64,000 nucleotides of DNA from Lacinutrix himadriensis (GTDB lineage: Bacteria > Bacteroidota > Bacteroidia > Flavobacteriales > Flavobacteriaceae), in the NCBI RefSeq assembly GCF_001418105.1, contig NZ_LIQI01000006.1:62001-126000 (forward strand). The letters are read 5' to 3'. The notes below the pieces were generated by a model. That model saw nothing but the letters and a program-made list of their open reading frames with translations. It made no database searches and had not been told where the DNA came from. A program made the translations under genes and the position numbers. Shown here in pieces: positions 1 to 8,584 of this stretch (position 1 is the stretch's first letter; every line of letters begins with the position of its first letter).

Positions 1-219
1 AACTGGCAATGGGTTGCTGGTTGTGGTGTAGATGCTGCTCCTTATTTTCGCATATTCAATCCAACGACACAAATAGAAAAATTTGATAAAAAACTAGAAT
101 ACATAAACAAATGGGTTCCCGATTTTCAAGAGCTTACTTATCCGAGGCCTATGGTCGATCATAAAGAAGCAAGAGAACGATGCTTAAAAACATATAAAGA
201 AGCTTTAAACGCTTCCTAG
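1..219 (+). CDS. phr: Deoxyribodipyrimidine photolyase, C-terminal end (partial)
   Basis: The window opens inside this reading frame, and only the last 72 residues are present before TAG. The segment beginning NWQWVAGCGVDAAPYFRIFN is the highly conserved end of the FAD-binding domain of class I CPD photolyases and cryptochromes. There the conserved Asn-Trp-Gln-Trp and Gly-x-Asp-Ala-Ala-Pro residues shape the FAD and lesion pocket. The family repairs UV-induced cyclobutane pyrimidine dimers using blue light. The short basic tail after PRPMVDHKEARERC is usual for flavobacterial members. A cryptochrome-DASH-like paralogue cannot be fully excluded without the N-terminal part. Confidence 0.82.
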   Translation, partial: NWQWVAGCGVDAAPYFRIFNPTTQIEKFDKKLEYINKWVPDFQELTYPRPMVDHKEARERCLKTYKEALNAS

Positions 220-285
220 CCAAACATTATAATATCTTATTACAAGATTCAGTATCTTTATAAAAACAACTTAAAACTAAATAAA

Positions 286-648
286 ATGAATACGAAAGAG
301 GTTGCCAATACATGGTGGAAGATGTGCAAAGAAGATAAGCATATAGAATGTGTTAATGAACTATATGCTGAAAATGTGGTATGTAGAGAAATGCCTGGAA
401 TGCCTGGAGAAATAACTACAGGAAAGGAAAATATTTTGAACAAGAGTAAAGAATGGTTAGAAAGTGTAGAAGATTTTCATGCTAGCGAAATTAGCGAACC
501 TATTGTTGCTGGTAACTTTTTTACTGCTAAAATGACTTTCGATTGTACTTTTAAAGAACAAGGAAGACAAAAAATGGAAGAAGTTTGTGTCTACGAAGTA
601 AAAGATGGTAAAATTGCAAGTGAGCAATATTTTTATAACATCGATTAA
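286..648 (+). CDS. SnoaL/NTF2-like small protein
   Basis: A 120-residue protein with the profile of a single NTF2-like cone (SnoaL family). An N-terminal helix (VANTWWKMCKEDKHIECVN) is followed by LYAENVVCREMPG and then alternating strands ending EVCVYEVKDGKIASEQYF, which is the typical closing pair of strands. Members are small-molecule binding or isomerase-like proteins; the substrate here cannot be told. There is no signal peptide, so it is cytoplasmic. It stands alone between the photolyase end and a bidirectional terminator. Confidence 0.7.
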   Translation: MNTKEVANTWWKMCKEDKHIECVNELYAENVVCREMPGMPGEITTGKENILNKSKEWLESVEDFHASEISEPIVAGNFFTAKMTFDCTFKEQGRQKMEEVCVYEVKDGKIASEQYFYNID

Positions 649-670
649 TATTAGAATTAAGTATATAAAA

Positions 671-700
671 AAAGCTTCGAAATAATTTCGAAGCTTTTTT
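671..700. terminator. Bidirectional intrinsic terminator
   Basis: A 13-bp perfect inverted repeat (AAAGCTTCGAAAT and its complement around a single A) is followed by T on the plus strand and by A-rich sequence serving as U-tract on the minus strand. It sits between the convergent NTF2-like gene and murA and can serve both. Confidence 0.85.
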
Positions 701-721
701 GTTTTGTATAATTTATGTTTT

Positions 722-2038
722 TTAGTTTCCTTCTACACGTTCAATCTTTGCACCAATAGCACGAAGACGTTCGTCTATATTTTCATAACCTCTATCAATT
801 TGTTCAATATTATGAATAGTAGAGGTTCCTTTTGCAGATAATGCTGCAATTAATAAAGAAACTCCTGCTCTAATATCTGGAGAAGTCATTGTGGTAGCTT
901 TTAATGTAGAATTAAAATCATGACCAATAACGGTTGCTCTATGCGGATCACATAAAATAATTTTAGCTCCCATATCTATCAATTTATCTACAAAGAATAA
1001 ACGAGATTCAAACATTTTTTGGTGCACTAAAGCACTTCCTCTTGCTTGTGTAAGTACCGTTAAAACAATACTCAATAAATCTGGTGTAAACCCTGGCCAA
1101 GGCGCATCTGCAATAGTTAAAATAGAACCATCTATATAGCTTTGTATTTCGTAACCATCTTTATGTGCAGGAATATATATATCATCCCCTTGTCTTTCTA
1201 GAGTAATACCAATTTTTCTAAATACATCTGGTATTTGTCCTAAATCATCCCAACTTACATTGGTAATGGTAAGCTCACTCTTTGTCATAGCAGCTAGACC
1301 AATCCAACTACCTATTTCAATCATATCTGGAAGCATTCTATGTTCTGTACCTCCTAGTGCATCCACACCTTCGATAGTCAACATATTAGAACCAACACCA
1401 GAAATTTTTGCCCCCATTCGGTTAAGCATCTTACATAACTGTTGTAAATAAGGTTCACAAGCGGCGTTATAAATAGTTGTTGTTCCTTCTGCTAAAACTG
1501 CAGCCATTACAATATTTGCCGTTCCTGTAACAGACGCCTCATCCAGTAGCATATATGCTCCTTTTAATTTATCTGCTTCAACTCCATAAAAATGATCTTC
1601 ACGATTGTATCTAAACTTTGCTCCTAGTTTTATAAAACCTTCAAAGTGTGTATCTAATCTACGTCTACCAATTTTATCACCTCCTGGTTTAGGAATATAT
1701 CCTTTACCAAAACGAGCTAAAAGAGGTCCAACAATCATAATCGATCCTCGTAAACCACGACCATCAATTTTAAATTGTTCCGACTCTAAATATTTTAAAT
1801 TTACTTGATCTGCTTGAAAAGTATAAGAACCTTTTCCAATTTTATTAACCTGTACTCCTAGTTTTTTTAGTAATTCTATAAGCTTGTTAACATCAACAAT
1901 ATCTGGAATGTTGTTTATAGTTACCAACTCTGGAGTTAGTAATACAGCACATAAAATTTGTAAGGCTTCGTTTTTTGCTCCTTGAGGTTGTATTTTTCCT
2001 TTTAATTGGTGACCTCCTTCAATTTTAAATGTTCCCAT
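722..2038 (-). CDS. murA: UDP-N-acetylglucosamine 1-carboxyvinyltransferase, Asp-type active site
   Basis: First committed step of peptidoglycan synthesis: transfers enolpyruvate from PEP to UDP-GlcNAc in the cytoplasm. The 438 residues are full length for MurA/EPSP-synthase fold proteins. Lys22-Asn23 of GAKNEAL, the Asp of FTPDLLS and the C-terminal HIDRGYENIDERLRA-like block (here IEQIDRGYENIDERLRA) are all present. The mobile loop reads PKPGGDKIGRR, so the position equivalent to E. coli Cys115 is Asp121 (codon GAT at 1678-1676). Asp at this position is known to preserve activity but prevent covalent inactivation by fosfomycin. It lies 6 bp after the DUF4290 gene and is likely co-transcribed with it. 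Confidence 0.96.
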   Translation of the reverse strand: MGTFKIEGGHQLKGKIQPQGAKNEALQILCAVLLTPELVTINNIPDIVDVNKLIELLKKLGVQVNKIGKGSYTFQADQVNLKYLESEQFKIDGRGLRGSIMIVGPLLARFGKGYIPKPGGDKIGRRRLDTHFEGFIKLGAKFRYNREDHFYGVEADKLKGAYMLLDEASVTGTANIVMAAVLAEGTTTIYNAACEPYLQQLCKMLNRMGAKISGVGSNMLTIEGVDALGGTEHRMLPDMIEIGSWIGLAAMTKSELTITNVSWDDLGQIPDVFRKIGITLERQGDDIYIPAHKDGYEIQSYIDGSILTIADAPWPGFTPDLLSIVLTVLTQARGSALVHQKMFESRLFFVDKLIDMGAKIILCDPHRATVIGHDFNSTLKATTMTSPDIRAGVSLLIAALSAKGTSTIHNIEQIDRGYENIDERLRAIGAKIERVEGN

Positions 2039-2044
2039 GAAATA

Positions 2045-2701
2045 CTAGTAGCGTTTTCTGTTTCTGTTTTGGTTATTGTTACTCTTTTTATAATTCGTTT
2101 TTTTCGAATTCGTATTCGCATACTTCTTTTTACTTCGCATTAAACTTGTAGAATCTGATAAATCTTCTTCAGATTCTTTTAAGTTAATTTTCCCGTCAGA
2201 TAATTCGAATAAATGATTATAAATAATATAATCTTCAACCGTATCTTTATTCCAATTTAGAAAACACTTTTTCATGTGATTCGCAATAGTATATACTAAA
2301 GCTTCTTTCAATTCCCCTTCTTCCCAAGTGTTTGCTACATCAATCATGGTTTTTATATTATTACCATAAAATCTATATTTTGGAAAATTCTGAGGATACT
2401 CTAAAGTTTCAGGCCTTGCATATAATTCTTCACGTGAAGGTTTAGGGTATGGAGAATCTACATCTAAGTCAAAATCTGCCATAATAAAAAGCTGATCCCA
2501 AAGTTTATGTTGAAAATCTGGAACATCACGCAAATGTGGTTGCATGTTCCCCATTACAGATATAATGGCTTTTACTATCTTATTGCGTTCTTCTTTAGTT
2601 TCTCGTGTTTTAGCATGAGTAATCATTTTCTGCATATGTCTTCCATATTCAGGTATAATCAAATGTTCACGCTCGGTATTGTATTCTAAAATATCTATCA
2701 A
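2045..2701 (-). CDS. DUF4290 family protein
   Basis: A 218-residue protein of the Bacteroidetes-specific DUF4290 family, recognised by its N-terminal block (ILEYNTEREHLIIPEYGRH) and the following helical region with LRDVPDFQHKLWDQLFIMADFDLDVDSPYP. The last ~45 residues are Ser/Lys/Asn/Arg-rich low-complexity sequence (KKTNYKKSNNNQNRNRKRY), suggesting a flexible nucleic-acid-binding or linker tail. Function is unknown. It is almost always next to murA in Flavobacteriia, as here (6-bp gap), so a role linked to cell wall growth is possible but is inference from context only. Confidence 0.85.
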   Translation of the reverse strand: MIDILEYNTEREHLIIPEYGRHMQKMITHAKTRETKEERNKIVKAIISVMGNMQPHLRDVPDFQHKLWDQLFIMADFDLDVDSPYPKPSREELYARPETLEYPQNFPKYRFYGNNIKTMIDVANTWEEGELKEALVYTIANHMKKCFLNWNKDTVEDYIIYNHLFELSDGKINLKESEEDLSDSTSLMRSKKKYANTNSKKTNYKKSNNNQNRNRKRY

Positions 2702-2766
2702 AATTTAAGTGTAGAGTTATATTATTCGCACGTAGTTATTATGCTTGTGCAAAGTACAAAAAATAT

Positions 2767-3060
2767 TTAAAGGCTAATAACTCCTTCTACATTTTCTGCA
2801 ACTTCTTTATATTTGGTAATTACGGCATCTGGATCTTGCATTAATACGTGAATAGAAATACTTGTGTATTTTCCGTTTTTAGATTCTATAGTATTAATAA
2901 TTGCACCAATATTATTAAATAATGCTTCTATTTCAGCAATTTTATGCAAGTCGGACTTCACAATAAATTTATATAAATATTCAGAAGGCCAGCTATCCGT
3001 ATCGTGCAATTGCGCCTTTAATTTGGTATAAAATTCTTCTGGATTTTGTTTTTCGCTCAT
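2767..3060 (-). CDS. DUF493 family protein
   Basis: A 97-residue protein of the DUF493 (YbeD-like) family, with an ACT-like alpha/beta fold. The block SWPSEYLYKFIVKSDLHKIAEIEALF and the ending KYKEVAENVEGVISL fit the family, in which a ferredoxin-like sheet is followed by a C-terminal strand. The E. coli relative YbeD is thought to be a small regulatory protein, but no biochemical role is firmly assigned. It is transcribed toward DUF4290/murA with a 65-bp gap, so it may be the first gene of that group, and it is divergent from the ATPase-recQ-fmt operon. Confidence 0.8.
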   Translation of the reverse strand: MSEKQNPEEFYTKLKAQLHDTDSWPSEYLYKFIVKSDLHKIAEIEALFNNIGAIINTIESKNGKYTSISIHVLMQDPDAVITKYKEVAENVEGVISL

Positions 3061-3142
3061 GATTAAAAAGTAAGTTGTAAAGATACAGTTTCCTTTACAT
3101 TTTTTATTTAAAATTTAAATTACGATTTTTACACCCAAAACC

Positions 3143-3694
3143 TTGCCAAATTTGAACACGAAAAAAATTATTATAACTGGAGGACCAGGAACAGGAAAGA
3201 CTTCTATAATTAATGAGCTTACTAAAAGAGGCTATAATTGTATTGAAGAAATATCTAGACAAATCACCTTAAAAGCCCGTGAAGACGGAATCGAGCAGTT
3301 GTTTTTAACAGAACCTCTTTTATTTAGTGAGTTACTTTTAAAAGGAAGGAAACAACAGTTTCTAGAAGCAGATGCCCTTAATGAGGACTTTATATTTCTA
3401 GATAGAGGTATTCCTGACGTTTTGGCTTATATGGACTTTATAGGTGATGACTATCCAGAAGAATTTACAAACGCTTGTAAAGAAAACCTGTACGATCATG
3501 TATTTATTTTAGCACCATGGCAAGAAATATTTAGTAGCGATAGTGAACGTTACGAAAATTTTGAACAAGCAATAGAAATTCACAAACACTTATTAAACAC
3601 TTATAAAACTTATAATTATAGTTTACTTGATGTACCTTTTGGTTCTATAGAAAGTAGAGCGGACTTTATATTAGACGTGGTAAAAGCATTATAA
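3143..3694 (+). CDS. AAA_28-type ATPase/kinase-like P-loop protein
   Basis: A 183-residue P-loop NTPase. The Walker A motif GGPGTGKTS lies near residues 14-22 and a Walker-B/lid-like FIFLDRGIPDVLAYMDF lies mid-protein. The pattern matches the AAA_28 family, small ATPases that resemble nucleoside or nicotinamide-riboside kinases; the substrate is not known. The start is a TTG (3143), because no ATG precedes the P-loop in frame; a second TTG at 3152 is equally possible. Its stop codon shares one base with the recQ start codon, so the two are translationally coupled and form an operon with fmt. Confidence 0.75.
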   Translation: MPNLNTKKIIITGGPGTGKTSIINELTKRGYNCIEEISRQITLKAREDGIEQLFLTEPLLFSELLLKGRKQQFLEADALNEDFIFLDRGIPDVLAYMDFIGDDYPEEFTNACKENLYDHVFILAPWQEIFSSDSERYENFEQAIEIHKHLLNTYKTYNYSLLDVPFGSIESRADFILDVVKAL

Positions 3695-5595
3695 TGCAAA
3701 ATGCAATAAACATATTAGAACGTTATTGGAACTTTACAAGTTTTAGACCTTTTCAAGAAGACATCATTAATGCAGTAATAGCAGGAGAAGATGTGATGGC
3801 GTTAATGCCAACTGGAGGAGGAAAATCTTTATGTTTTCAAATTCCTGCACTTGCTAAAGATGGTATTTGCATTGTTGTTTCTCCTTTGGTTGCCTTAATG
3901 AAAGACCAAGTACAAACGCTAACCGACAAAGGCATTAAAGCTATTGCGCTTACTAGCGGAATACATTATAAAGAGCTGGATGCACTTCTAGACAATTGCA
4001 TTTATGGTAATTATAAGTTTCTTTATCTTTCTCCAGAACGACTACAACAAGAACTAGTTCAAGACCGAATAAAACAAATGAATGTAAACCTTATTGCTGT
4101 AGATGAAGCACATTGCATCTCACAATGGGGAAATGATTTTAGACCATCCTATAAAAACATAGAACTACTAAGACAAATAAAACCAAGTGCTAATTGTATT
4201 GCGCTTACTGCATCTGCAACACCTTTGGTAGTAGATGATATTATAAAAGAACTCGACTTTATTAGTCCTAAAATATTTAAACAATCTTTTGCTAGACCAA
4301 ATCTAGCGTATATGGTTTTTCATGAAGATGATAAATATTATAAAATGGAAAGCATTTTAAAAAAACAAAATGCACCTTCCATTATTTATGTTAGAAACAG
4401 AAAATCTACGGTAGAAATCTGTAATATGTTGGCCAAACAAAATATAAGCGCAACGTATTATCACGGCGGACTTAGTAATAACGAGAAAGACAAACACCTA
4501 AACGACTGGTTGCAAAACAAAAACCAGGTAATGGTTGCCACAAATGCATTTGGTATGGGAATTGACAAACCCGATGTAAAAACCGTTATTCATCTAAACC
4601 TACCCGAAAGCATAGAAAGCTATTTTCAAGAAGCTGGTCGTGCAGGAAGGAATGGAAAAAAAGCATTTGCCGTTATTTTAAAAAATAATAGTGATGAAGC
4701 TTTAGTCAAAAAACAATTTTTAGACGGATTGCCTACGGTAGATTTTGTGAAAGTGGTATACAGAAAACTCTGTAGTTACTTTCAAATATCGTACGGTGAA
4801 GGTGTAGATACCACACATCAATTTAATTTTAATCAATTTTGTAAAACGTATACATTCAATACTGTTTTATGCTATAATGCTATTCAGTTTTTAGATAGAA
4901 CTAGTGTCATTAGTTTATCGAAACAATTTAATAGACAAACACTGGTACAATTTGTTATTACTAATAACAGCTTGTTCGCTTATTTAAAGAATAACAATCA
5001 TTTAACTCTTGTAGTAAAATCCATTTTAAGAACTTATGGTGGTATTTTTGATCAAGAAATAAAATTAAATACCACTTTAGTCGCAGATAAAGCTTCTGTG
5101 AATGAAAACATTGTATTAAAAGTTTTAGCGCAATTAGAAAAAGATGAAATAATTACGCTAAACGCCTCTAAAACCGATGCCGAAATTACTTTTCTTGAAC
5201 CTAGAGAAGACGATAAAACCATTAATGTAATTGCAAATGTTTTAAAACAACAAAATGCATTAAAACAAAAACAAGTAGCTGCTATTTTAAGCTATGTTAA
5301 AAAGGAAGACCTTTGTAAAAGCATACAACTACTCTCCTATTTTGGTGAGAAAGATTTAGAACCTTGTGGTATTTGCTCGGTATGTATTACCAAGAAAAAA
5401 CCAGAAGTAACAGACACAAAACAAATTAAAAATGCAATTATTAGCTTATTGGAAAACGGACATTTATCTTCTAGAGCTATTTTACAAGAATTACCCTTTT
5501 CTGAAAAAGAAATAAATAACATGATTCAATTATTATTAGAGCATCATATTATTACCATTACAAAAACGAACACCTACAAATTAGCACATTTATAA
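3694..5595 (+). CDS. recQ: ATP-dependent DNA helicase RecQ
   Basis: A 3'-5' superfamily 2 helicase acting in recombination and replication-fork repair. Walker A (LMPTGGGKSLCFQIP), the RecQ-type DEAH box (AVDEAHCISQWG), motif III (ALTASATP) and motif VI (YFQEAGRAGRNGK) are all present. A zinc-binding RQC part with the cysteine cluster PCGICSVC follows around residue 560. The 633 residues fit short RecQ proteins of Bacteroidetes (a second, longer RecQ is common in the phylum); only a degenerate winged helix follows and no clear HRDC domain is visible. It overlaps the upstream ATPase gene and the downstream fmt by single bases (TAATG junctions). Confidence 0.95.
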   Translation: MQNAINILERYWNFTSFRPFQEDIINAVIAGEDVMALMPTGGGKSLCFQIPALAKDGICIVVSPLVALMKDQVQTLTDKGIKAIALTSGIHYKELDALLDNCIYGNYKFLYLSPERLQQELVQDRIKQMNVNLIAVDEAHCISQWGNDFRPSYKNIELLRQIKPSANCIALTASATPLVVDDIIKELDFISPKIFKQSFARPNLAYMVFHEDDKYYKMESILKKQNAPSIIYVRNRKSTVEICNMLAKQNISATYYHGGLSNNEKDKHLNDWLQNKNQVMVATNAFGMGIDKPDVKTVIHLNLPESIESYFQEAGRAGRNGKKAFAVILKNNSDEALVKKQFLDGLPTVDFVKVVYRKLCSYFQISYGEGVDTTHQFNFNQFCKTYTFNTVLCYNAIQFLDRTSVISLSKQFNRQTLVQFVITNNSLFAYLKNNNHLTLVVKSILRTYGGIFDQEIKLNTTLVADKASVNENIVLKVLAQLEKDEIITLNASKTDAEITFLEPREDDKTINVIANVLKQQNALKQKQVAAILSYVKKEDLCKSIQLLSYFGEKDLEPCGICSVCITKKKPEVTDTKQIKNAIISLLENGHLSSRAILQELPFSEKEINNMIQLLLEHHIITITKTNTYKLAHL

Positions 5596-6542
5596 TGAGA
5601 GATTTAAGAATAGTATTTATGGGAACTCCAGACTTTGCAGTTGCCACTTTACAAACATTAGTAGAAAACAAGTACAATATTGTTGGTGTAATAACTGCTC
5701 CAGACAAACCTGCTGGTAGAGGTAGAAAATTAAATGAATCTGCAGTAAAAGAATATGCAAAATCGCAAGGTTTACATATTATGCAACCAACCAACCTAAA
5801 AGCAGAGTCTTTTACCGAAGAACTAGCAGCATTAAAAGCCAACTTACAAATAGTAGTTGCTTTTAGAATGCTACCAAAAGTAGTTTGGCAAATGCCAGCA
5901 TATGGTACTTTTAATTTGCATGCTTCTTTACTACCAAACTATCGCGGTGCAGCACCAATAAACTGGGCGGTTATAAATGGCGAAACAAAAACAGGTGTTT
6001 CTACTTTTTTTATAGACGAAAAAATTGACACTGGTGCAATGATTCTTCAAGAAGAAATTAGCATTGAAGAAAGCGAAAATGCCGGAAGCCTACATGATAA
6101 ATTAATGTGCTTAGGAAGCAATTTAGTCTTAAAAACGGTTGGACGTATAGCAGAAGGAGACGTAGAAACAACACCGCAGCCAGAAAATGCAGTTATGAAA
6201 ACAGCATACAAACTAAACAAAGACAATTGTAAGATTGATTTTAACGACTCTTTAGACAATATATATAATAAAATAAGAGGGTTAAGTCCGTATCCTGCCG
6301 CTTGGTGTATTTTACAAAACAATGAAGAAGCGTTAGATATTAAGATTTATGCTGCCGAAAAAGAAATCGAAGCACACGATTTTGAAATAGGAAAAGTAAT
6401 AACTACCAAAAAAGAGATAAAGGTTTCTGTTAAAGAAGGTTACTTAATAGTAAAAGAAATTAAGCTTCCTGGAAAACGAAAAATGGATGCAAAATCACTT
6501 TTAAACGGTTATAATTTTGATGAAAACGCAAAAATGCTGTAA
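5595..6542 (+). CDS. fmt: Methionyl-tRNA formyltransferase
   Basis: Formylates initiator Met-tRNA using 10-formyl-tetrahydrofolate, needed for bacterial translation initiation. The 315 residues cover the complete protein: an N-terminal Rossmann-type domain (MGTPDFAVATLQTL), the signature NLHASLLPNYRGAAPINWAV with catalytic Asn/His, the following Asp in FFIDEKIDTGAMI, and a C-terminal OB-type tRNA-binding domain (KIRGLSPYPAAWC onward). It is the last gene of the ATPase-recQ-fmt operon, overlapping recQ by one base. No terminator hairpin is obvious before the HU promoter. Confidence 0.96.
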   Translation: MRDLRIVFMGTPDFAVATLQTLVENKYNIVGVITAPDKPAGRGRKLNESAVKEYAKSQGLHIMQPTNLKAESFTEELAALKANLQIVVAFRMLPKVVWQMPAYGTFNLHASLLPNYRGAAPINWAVINGETKTGVSTFFIDEKIDTGAMILQEEISIEESENAGSLHDKLMCLGSNLVLKTVGRIAEGDVETTPQPENAVMKTAYKLNKDNCKIDFNDSLDNIYNKIRGLSPYPAAWCILQNNEEALDIKIYAAEKEIEAHDFEIGKVITTKKEIKVSVKEGYLIVKEIKLPGKRKMDAKSLLNGYNFDENAKML

Positions 6543-6645
6543 AGCCTTATGCTTGTTGACTTGTTAAAAAATCGATAAAATGCCCTAGCTTTATTAACAA
6601 AACGCATAAGTTATTAACAAAAAAGCGTATTTCCCTTGCTATTAC

Positions 6646-6675
6646 TTGCGTGGTTTGAATTTCCGTATAATTTTG
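6646..6675 (+). promoter_or_regulatory. Bacteroidetes primary-sigma promoter of the HU gene
   Basis: TTG at 6646-6648, a 19-bp spacer and TAATTTTG at 6668-6675 match the known Bacteroidetes -33/-7 consensus (TTTG, 19-21 bp, TAnnTTTG). The start codon follows 57 bp downstream after an AT-rich leader with no Shine-Dalgarno sequence, as expected for the phylum. Confidence 0.75.
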
Positions 6676-6732
6676 TAGAGGATATAACAATAATGTTTAA
6701 CCAACAATTTATTAATAATTAAAATTAAAATT

Positions 6733-7005
6733 ATGAACAAAACAGATTTAATCGATGCAATGGCAGAACACGCAGGAATTACTAAAGCAGCTTCAAAGAA
6801 AGCTTTAGAATGTGCGTTAATAGAAATTGAAGGTGCTTTACAAAAAGGAAACAGAGTTTCTTTAGTAGGTTTTGGATCTTGGTCAGTATCTAAAAGAGCT
6901 GCAAGAGATGGAAGAAATCCTCAAACAGGAGCTACTATAAAAATTAAAGCTAAAAACGTTGTTAAGTTTAAAGCAGGTTCAGATTTATCTAGCGCTGTAA
7001 ACTAA
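6733..7005 (+). CDS. HU family nucleoid protein
   Basis: A 90-residue histone-like DNA-bending protein. It begins MNKTDLIDAMAEHAGITKAA and carries the HU/IHF signature GFGSWSVSKRAARDGRNPQTG, which forms the DNA-embracing beta arms, ending in the helix with VVKFKAGSDLSSAVN. It acts as a dimer to compact DNA and assist recombination and replication. It is monocistronic, with its own strong promoter and a terminator hairpin, consistent with high expression. An IHF-like host factor of this type would be the natural helper for the integrase of the nearby island, although that is inference. Confidence 0.93.
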   Translation: MNKTDLIDAMAEHAGITKAASKKALECALIEIEGALQKGNRVSLVGFGSWSVSKRAARDGRNPQTGATIKIKAKNVVKFKAGSDLSSAVN

Positions 7006-7023
7006 TTCTTTTTAGAATATTTT

Positions 7024-7058
7024 AAAAAAGCCTTCTTACTTAAGAAGGCTTTTTTTTT
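7024..7058 (+). terminator. Intrinsic terminator after HU
   Basis: Stem AAAAGCCTTCTTA / TAAGAAGGCTTTT with a two-base loop is followed by a run of nine T. Strong rho-independent terminator 18 bp after the HU stop codon. Confidence 0.92.
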
Positions 7059-7128
7059 ATGTTAAGGGCAATAAATATTGGTTAATTAATAAAATTTTAT
7101 TAGATTTAATTAGCCAAAATAAATCTTT

Positions 7129-7689
7129 ATGATTTCAATCAAACCAAAAAAAGGCAATTTACTTATTGCAGAACCTTCCATTATTGGAGATATGTCCTTT
7201 AATAGATCTATAGTTTTACTTGCAGATCACAATACAGATGGTTCTATTGGTTTTATTTTAAATAAACCATTAGAATACACCATACAAGATCTTATACCTG
7301 AAATTGAAGCAGATTTTAAAGTATATAACGGAGGACCTGTGGAGCAGGATAACTTATATTTTATCCATAAAGTGCCAGAATTAATACCAGATAGTATAGA
7401 AATATCTTTAGGTATTTTTTGGGGTGGAGACTTTAACAAAGTTGCAGAACTTATTGCAGAGAATAAATTAAATGAAAAACATATACGTTTCTTTTTAGGA
7501 TATTCTGGTTGGCAAGCTAAGCAACTAGATGAAGAACTTAGATTGAACTCTTGGGTAGTTACAGAAAATATCTATAAAAAAGAAATTATAGAAAAAAACT
7601 GTGAAGCCTTCTGGAGAGAAAAAATGCTAGAGTTTGGCGGTGAGTACAGCATCTGGTCTAATGCACCAGAAAACCCGAGTCTTAATTAG
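7129..7689 (+). CDS. YqgE/AlgH family protein
   Basis: A 186-residue member of the DUF179 (YqgE/AlgH) family. The N-terminal block GNLLIAEPSIIGDMSFNRSIVLL, the ILNKPL motif, the YNGGPVEQDNLYFIH segment and the GYSGWQAKQLDEEL segment are diagnostic. The family fold is known, but its biochemical role is still unclear; in Pseudomonas AlgH affects alginate and oxidative-stress genes. The 3' end overlaps by 8 bp the convergent aminotransferase gene, so no terminator separates them. Confidence 0.9.
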   Translation: MISIKPKKGNLLIAEPSIIGDMSFNRSIVLLADHNTDGSIGFILNKPLEYTIQDLIPEIEADFKVYNGGPVEQDNLYFIHKVPELIPDSIEISLGIFWGGDFNKVAELIAENKLNEKHIRFFLGYSGWQAKQLDEELRLNSWVVTENIYKKEIIEKNCEAFWREKMLEFGGEYSIWSNAPENPSLN

Positions 7690-8527
7690 ATAATCTAATT
7701 TTAACATTTAGTTTTTTCACTAAATCTTCTGCTACCGTATTTGTAAATTCTTTTTTTCGGTATTTCGTTATAGACTGTATTCCTGTGATTACATTTGTTA
7801 TAAATAATTCGTCAGCTTTTTGTAATTCAAAGGGAGAAATAGAAACTTCTTCTAAAGTTAATTCTGGCATTAACGCAATAATTTCTATAATTTGTTTACG
7901 CATAATTCCTTTTAAGCAACCATCTGTTAAAGGAGGTGTTTTAATAGTCTTTCCTTTTACTAAAAAAAGATTACCATTTAAAGCTTCTACAACGCTCTTA
8001 TTGGTATTTAGAAGTAAACAGTTGTCTAAGTTATTTTCGTTTGCATAAATGCTTCCTACAACGTGTAATGCTTTATTATTTGTTTTTAGTGTAGACAATA
8101 AACTTGGTGATACATAGTAATCTTTAAATAAATCTACTTCATATTTTTCAGGATGGATTAGATAAAAATCTGCATCTAATACAGCAGCGCTAATTACATA
8201 ATCTACTTCATGATGTTTTGGTAAATATAAACCACCTACTACTCTATTTACCATCAACTTCACTCTAGCAGACACGTTAGATACGTTATTTGCTTTTAAA
8301 GTTTCTAAAATTTGTTCTTCTAAAAACTCCATAGTAAAATTCATGGGGATTTCCATGCGCATGATGCGCATAGAAGCCATTAATCTAAAGTAGTGATCTT
8401 CAAAAAACAATAGTTTACCATGCGAGCATTTTATGGTTTCAAATATAGCATCACCATAATTAAAACCTCTATTGTTAAACGAAATGATATTTGTTTCGTC
8501 AGTAATATTTCCATTAAAATTTATCAT
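7682..8527 (-). CDS. Aminotransferase class IV (PabC/IlvE-like)
   Basis: A PLP-dependent fold-type IV enzyme of 281 residues. The family start MINFNGN...FNNRGFNYGDAIFETIK, the PLP lysine segment (LLSTLKTNNKALHVVG) and the closing EVSISPFELQKADELFITNVITGI with the cofactor phosphate-binding loop are present. Members are 4-amino-4-deoxychorismate lyases (folate synthesis) or branched-chain/D-amino-acid aminotransferases; motifs seen by eye do not separate these. I place the start at the ATG ending at 8527, because a longer TTG start would run through a terminator hairpin. It overlaps the convergent YqgE gene. Confidence 0.83.
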   Translation of the reverse strand: MINFNGNITDETNIISFNNRGFNYGDAIFETIKCSHGKLLFFEDHYFRLMASMRIMRMEIPMNFTMEFLEEQILETLKANNVSNVSARVKLMVNRVVGGLYLPKHHEVDYVISAAVLDADFYLIHPEKYEVDLFKDYYVSPSLLSTLKTNNKALHVVGSIYANENNLDNCLLLNTNKSVVEALNGNLFLVKGKTIKTPPLTDGCLKGIMRKQIIEIIALMPELTLEEVSISPFELQKADELFITNVITGIQSITKYRKKEFTNTVAEDLVKKLNVKIRLSN

Positions 8528-8553
8528 AAAAAAATCCCGAAAATTAATTCGGG
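8527..8553 (-). terminator. Intrinsic terminator abutting the aminotransferase ATG
   Basis: On the minus strand the stem CCCGAA / TTCGGG with a six-base loop is followed by a T-run that ends directly at the ATG of the aminotransferase gene. It lies 31 bp past the SRPBCC stop codon and would end that transcript; read-through would place a hairpin immediately before the next start. Confidence 0.7.
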
Positions 8554-8584
8554 ACAAATATAAGTTTAATAATTGTATTCTTTT

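Noticed and set aside
8528-8557. Ten-codon longer N-terminus of the aminotransferase (TTG start)
   Set aside because: It would be encoded by the terminator hairpin; the family sequence begins at the ATG ending at 8527.
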